Shown here in pieces: positions 59,476 through 64,000 of a DNA stretch of 64,000 nucleotides; within the stretch, counting starts at the first letter, position 1, and every line of letters starts with the position of its first letter. The position numbers and the translations under genes were made by a program. Below the pieces are notes generated by a model. It was not told where the DNA came from. It saw only the letters and a program-made list of their open reading frames with translations, and searched no databases. This stretch comes from Petaurus breviceps papuanus (lineage: Eukaryota; Chordata; Mammalia; Diprotodontia; Petauridae), in NCBI GenBank assembly GCA_028583685.1, contig JAMXIF010000015.1:59661011-59725010 (forward strand), written 5' to 3'.

Positions 59476-61716
59476 ATCTGTCTCCTGACTAAAATATAAT
59501 TAGTATTTCTGAATGTAAAAGTTTATTTTTTAACAACTCCTTGAGGTAAGTATTACAAATATTCCTATTCCCAGTTTTATAAATAAAGAAATGGAAGCTT
59601 AGGTGAAGTGGTACACCCACAATCACACATGCAGTCAATGTCTGCACTGGGACTGGAGCTCACATCTTCTGTCTTCCTGCCTAGTCCTCTTTTTGCTACC
59701 CATTTTTAGAGGAAGAGCAATCCAATATGGCTCCCTTTTATAAGGAAGAATCACATTTAGGAGAAACAAATACTGAAAATTTTTCTTCACAATCTCCAAT
59801 TAAAGCTAAAAATAAAATATTTGGCTAATTAAAATATTCTACATTAGAAGATGCCAAAAGTCAAGAAGTAATGGAGACGTTTCTTATGATAAATACTAAA
59901 AGGAATACCACAATGACTAAAGACATGGACAATAAGGAACTTAAGGAAAACTTAAAAGAAAAAGAATATTTTTTACTTACCTCTCAAATTAAAAAAAAAC
60001 AATTGGTTTTAATTACGTCAATTAGGTATGTGGATATTATATAGGGGATGAAAAGCATATTTCTAGCTCTATAGAGGACAAAATAGGAAAAATCTTAAGC
60101 TGAGGATTGGAAGACCTATGCTGTTTTCTGATAGTAAAGGCTGGTATAATTTTGAAATGGGTAACTGAGTAGATTCTAAGTTTGATAAGGGAAGAGCCTG
60201 AAACCTTAACTAAATTTTGTGTCTCCTCCAGTACCCATTACTGAGTTCTGTATTCAGTAGGCATTTAAGGTTTGCTGACTTGAATTGGCTTCAGAATGTT
60301 CTTCTAACAATTCTTAAGGAATGTATATCTTGGTTCTCAAATTTATTTTACTCATGGTACAGTATTTTTTTTTTTGCATGTGAAGAAGCCAGGTACACTG
60401 AACACTTAAGTGAGCATCAAAAAAAGGTTGAAGCAAAAGGTCCTTCAAACTCATTGCACAGGTCTTGAGATTTGTCCATCTTCTCCCCTCCCAACACTCT
60501 TACTTCTTCCTTTTTATCCTTAGCACTAACATTGGAGAAGGCGGTTTTATGCCTGAAGGGCAAAACTATTATTGTGATGACACAACAGTGCCAAGTTGGG
60601 AAGAAAAGGCAGCAGAGTGCAGCTGGGCATGGGCGCTAGGGAAAGTGGAACTGTCAGGGCATAGGGAATTTTCTAGTACACTGAGAAAAACTTAAGGTGC
60701 ATCTTTTGGGAATCATTGATTTGTCTATTCTCAGTAACAGTTTTGGTATAGAAATATTTAACAGTAGTTGGGTGAATTTTAAAAGTTTCTAGAGGAAACT
60801 CTTGACTTCTAAGATTAATATTCTTTTTCTATATATTCTAACATTGATGCTTATTTGTAATTTTCATTGAAGCCTCACTCCACAGCGAGAAAGATACTGA
60901 CAACCAACACTACATTTAATGTGCTTAATGCTAACCAGTCAATGCTATTGTAAGAATTCAACTTTTCCATTTCCAATACTTTGTAGGTTTCATTTGCAAA
61001 TATAATATTTCATTACTGGAGTTTATTGTATTTAATTTCCTCATATGAATGCTTTTTCCTCTGTTTTACCAAAAGAAAGGAAGAAATAAAACTGAGGGTT
61101 TACAATCATCCGCAACAGCAGTGAAAATATCAGCAAAAAACCACAGCTATGCAACTATCAAATAATATTATGTATTTGTGAAAATCAATAGTCATGGAAA
61201 GAGTTAGGTACAGTAATTGTAAACAGTCATGAAACTCAGTGCTATGCATGTGCAAATGATTCTTCAGTCACTTACAACCTTCCTTTTTTTCCCCCTAAAT
61301 TACCCTGACACTTCCTTCTAGAGGACTGACTACAGAGAAGCTTTGATTTTCAACATTTTGTTGACTTAAGAGTCCTCATTTCTCACCCCTTCTACCCCCT
61401 TAAAGCTTTAAACTCTAAATATATTTCAACTTTTTTTAGGAGAAAGTCTTTCTTCCCTCCCACCTTTCCATCATTCAAAAATCCTTCAACATATGTTGCC
61501 GTAATTTTACACAACTACACACACACACACACACACACACACAATACTCCTGGAATAAGACAAAACACAGAAAATATATGCTCAAAAGGAAGAATTTTCC
61601 AAAGCTTACAAACAAATGAAAGCCGTATTCCAAGGAAAGTGATACATCAATGCTGAACACAATATCGATAGCTGCTATGTGCACCTACAAAGCTAACAGG
61701 GGAAGTTTCACAAACT
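59476..61716. other. Upstream intron with no recognised repeat apart from an (AC)n run
   Basis: The (AC)n run lies at 61517-61543. A plus-strand open frame at 60465-60695 has no domain. The stretch 60830-61280 is repeat-free and may hold conserved non-coding DNA. Confidence 0.35.
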
Positions 61717-61925
61717 GAGTGCAGCGGAAAGAACACCAGATTTGGAGTCAGAAGATCCAGGTTGAAGTTTGGGCTCTGATTTGTAATAGTGCCCAATAAG
61801 AGCATCAGTCAAGACTTGAATAGTGATTGTGGGTAAATTGCTTATCTTGTTTGATACGTAGCCTCCTCACGTCAAATACTTAACATTATTTCTCCCCTAT
61901 AGTGATTATAAGTAAATCATTTTTG
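61717..61925 (+). repeat. CORE/MIR-type SINE
   Basis: It reads 'gtgcagcggaaagaacacc', 'gatttggagtcagaagatcc' and 'gggtaaattgcttatcttg'. Confidence 0.65.
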
Positions 61926-61978
61926 TAAACTTCAAACTACTAGACAAAAGTAAGTCACTCAGTTACAATGGCCTAAGC

Positions 61979-62205
61979 CAGTGGTTTCCAAAATGTGGTA
62001 CACAGAAGGCAGTACAGGGTAGGTATTAGGGTACAGGAAGGAAAAAATATTCCTATATGTTTACTTTTATCTTAAAAAATTAAAATTAAGTTTTGATAAT
62101 ATTTACTATAAAGACTGAAACTGGCTCCCTCATTAAGTCTATATATCAGATGGTCATTTGTCACAAAAGGTATCTTCAGAGATGAGCAAGAGGTTGGGGA
62201 AGCAT
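61979..62205. mobile_element. hAT-like MITE, worn
   Basis: It begins 'ccagtggtttccaaaatgtgg', a typical hAT end, and closes in 'gatgagcaagaggttggg'. The far terminus is unclear. Confidence 0.4.
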
Positions 62206-62209
62206 TGAC

Positions 62210-62430
62210 ATTGTGCTAAGCAAATGCTTTACAAATATTATCTCATTTGAGTCTCACAAGAATCCTGTGAGGTAAGTGCTGTTATCCCCATTTTACAGTT
62301 GAGGAAGCTAAGGTAAACACAAGGTAAATGACTTGCCCAAGGTCTCACTGCTAGTAAGTGTCTAAAGCTAGATTTGAACTTAGGTCTTCCTGACTGCAGG
62401 CCCAGTACTCTATCCAGTGAGCCATATTAG
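62210..62430 (-). repeat. MIR-type SINE, reverse
   Basis: It reads 'atctcatttgagtctcacaag', 'ccccattttacagttgagg' and 'cttgcccaaggtctcac', ending 'ctatccagtgagcc'. Confidence 0.8.
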
Positions 62431-62649
62431 AACAGTAGTAGCCTGGAGGATTGAGATGGATTTTTATCCTTTGTTTTATACATCCATTTGATTGTTTCTA
62501 TGAAAGGTTATTAAGTTTATTTTAAATATGTAAAGATAACTAATTTAAATTTCACCTTCTGGAAAGCTCTAAAAAAGAACAATAGTACATAAATAGTATA
62601 TAATATATTATAATGATTTAATAATTTCATAGTAATACACAACCTCAAA

Positions 62650-62918
62650 CACATACAGGCAGCAACGTGGCATGGTGGATGAAGTGTGCCAGCCATGAAG
62701 TTAGGAGGACCTGAAATCAAATTCAACCTCAGACATTTAATATATGTGTGACTCTGGGCAAGTCACTTAATCCTGTTTGCCTCAGGTTCCCCATCTATAA
62801 ATGAGCTAGAGAAGGAAGTGGCAAACCGTTTCAGTATCTTTGCCAAGAAAATCCCAAATAGGGTCACAAAGTGTCAAGCATGACTATTTATATGTACACA
62901 CACACACACACACACATA
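62650..62918 (+). repeat. CORE-SINE with a (CA)n tail
   Basis: It reads 'ggcagcaacgtggcatggtgg', 'gactctgggcaagtcactt', 'gaaggaagtggcaaaccg' and 'aaaatcccaaatagggtc', then a CA run at 62898-62918. Confidence 0.8.
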
Positions 62919-63104
62919 TATTGGGGGGCATGTTCAAAAAAGCTTAATTGATGGTGATATGTAATAAAAAAAGGTTTTGAGATCTTTGGTTTAGAAGATG
63001 TTCAAAAGTGGATTTTTATGCATTTAAAGAATAAACATGAAACTCCAATATTAGATTTAATATTTAATAGTTTAATATTAGATTCACTTTCTGTTTACAA
63101 GAGA

Positions 63105-63345
63105 ACTCTCTAGAAAATAAGTTTCTTGAGGACAGGGAATATTTCTTTTTTCTTTATATAATTAATCATACTGTGGAAAATAAACTGAATCTGAATTGAG
63201 TATCTATCTCTGATACTTATTTTCTATATGTTCTTTGCCAAAAGACTTGATTGCTTTAGCTTTAAATGTCTCATCTGCAAGATGAGGGAACTGAACTGGA
63301 TGGTTTTTCAAGCTCCTTACATCGCTAAATCCTACAATTCTAAGG
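63105..63345 (+). repeat. L2 scrap (63105-63160) and worn SINE (63180-63345)
   Basis: L2 text: 'aagtttcttgaggacaggg'. SINE text: 'tgtctcatctgcaagatgag' and 'ctaaatcctacaattctaag'. Confidence 0.5.
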
Positions 63346-63714
63346 TAGACATAATTTTAAATGTAAAAGTTCAAAATATTCTAATATTTCACCACAAACC
63401 TGTGTCAACTCACCATCTAAATTATGTTCTCTTCTCAATGAACTTCCAAGGAGGTCTAGAAGAATTTGGTTCTGTGTAATTTCAGGGATTCTATCATGGT
63501 TTTTTTAAACACACCCAGACACACACACGCGCGTGATATCAAATTTGGCTCATTACTTTACAGTGTATAAGACATATTTCTTTGATATTTTGTTGAGCCT
63601 TTATTCTGCGGTGGGTATCATGTTGTTTACATCATAAACATCACAGTGAAAGGTGTATATACCTTACACATAAACCTTATAATTTCATACCCAGTGAAAG
63701 ATGTGAAATTGTAA

Positions 63715-63915
63715 GGGTCACAGTATCATAGATTTCGATCAAAAGGGCATTTATTCTATCCAGTCAATCATCCCCTTTTTTGTTTCTCCATGAGTGAATA
63801 GTCCCATAAAGATGAAGTAACTTGGCCAAGGTAACACAGGTAAAAAAAAAAACAGATGCAGAATTTGAACCAAGGACTTCTGAATTCAGATTCAGTATTC
63901 TTTACATGGCATAAC
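63715..63915 (-). repeat. SINE, reverse
   Basis: It reads 'gtcacagtatcatagatttcg', 'taacttggccaaggtaacac' and 'gaatttgaaccaaggacttc'. Confidence 0.65.
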
Positions 63916-63950
63916 CAATCTAGGCTTGGAATAAATGGATAAGGAATAAA

Positions 63951-64000
63951 GAGGAGAGGAGAGGAGAGAGGAGAGAGGAGAGGAGAGGAGAGGAGAGGAG
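63951..64000. repeat. (GGAGA)n purine array running off the window
   Basis: GGAGA and GAGAG units run to the last base, so the array continues past the window. Confidence 0.9.

Noticed and set aside
60465-60695. Plus-strand frame of 76 codons with a polypyrimidine-AG inside
   Set aside because: It has no recognisable motif, no partner exon and the opposite strand to the gene. It is not enough for a call.
54705-64000. Further upstream cadherin exons
   Set aside because: I looked on the minus strand for DxNDN, LDxE and GN..G.F motifs with AG/GT borders and found none that I could support.

Overview
The window is vertebrate nuclear DNA, AT-rich and CpG-poor, and packed with interspersed repeats. 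The repeats point to a marsupial. There are many tRNA-derived CORE-SINEs that read 'gagttcaaat..tcagacacttactagctgtgtgacc', a second SINE that reads 'gccacctagc.gccc' in reverse, and L1 3' ends of the marsupial kind. The Monodelphis-type SINE tail is not seen, so an Australian-lineage marsupial is more likely. That species inference is mine and was not checked against a database.

One real protein gene is present, on the minus strand: the 3' end of a Dachsous-type giant protocadherin, best matched to DCHS2. Seven coding exons run from 54704 down to 27967 (54591-54704, 45100-45311, 42309-42460, 36655-36785, 35057-35343, 33847-33985, 27967-30590). All have AG/GT borders and all reading-frame phases join without conflict. 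They give about 1218 residues: one partial and seven further cadherin repeats, one membrane segment and a cytoplasmic tail of about 355 residues. The 5' exons lie beyond 64000. An AATAAA signal at 27718-27723 probably ends the transcript.

Layout: 1-27.7 kb is intergenic and lies downstream of the gene. It holds SINEs, L2/CR1-L3/L1 pieces, hAT-like MITEs, a solo LTR at 2128-2663 with a 5-bp target duplication, a second LTR-like unit near 5.3-5.65 kb, a CpG-rich LINE tail at 22.6-22.9 kb, and a local 165-bp templated duplication lodged in a SINE (copies near 10.14 and 11.05 kb). From 27.7 to 54.7 kb is the gene. Its introns hold an inverted copy of the first LTR (45761-46301) and a GATA/GACA (Bkm-type) satellite with a 10-N gap at 51295-51304. 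From 54.7 to 64 kb is upstream intron with repeats, another LTR-like unit (56154-56545) and a repeat-free stretch at 56.5-57.9 kb with a homeodomain-type palindrome.

I found no tRNA or rRNA genes, CRISPR arrays or operons, and no clear sign of a wholly new system. The most interesting signals are the non-canonical calcium linkers next to the membrane in the cadherin, the catenin-site-like tail motif, the templated duplication, and the sense-oriented LTR inside the gene.
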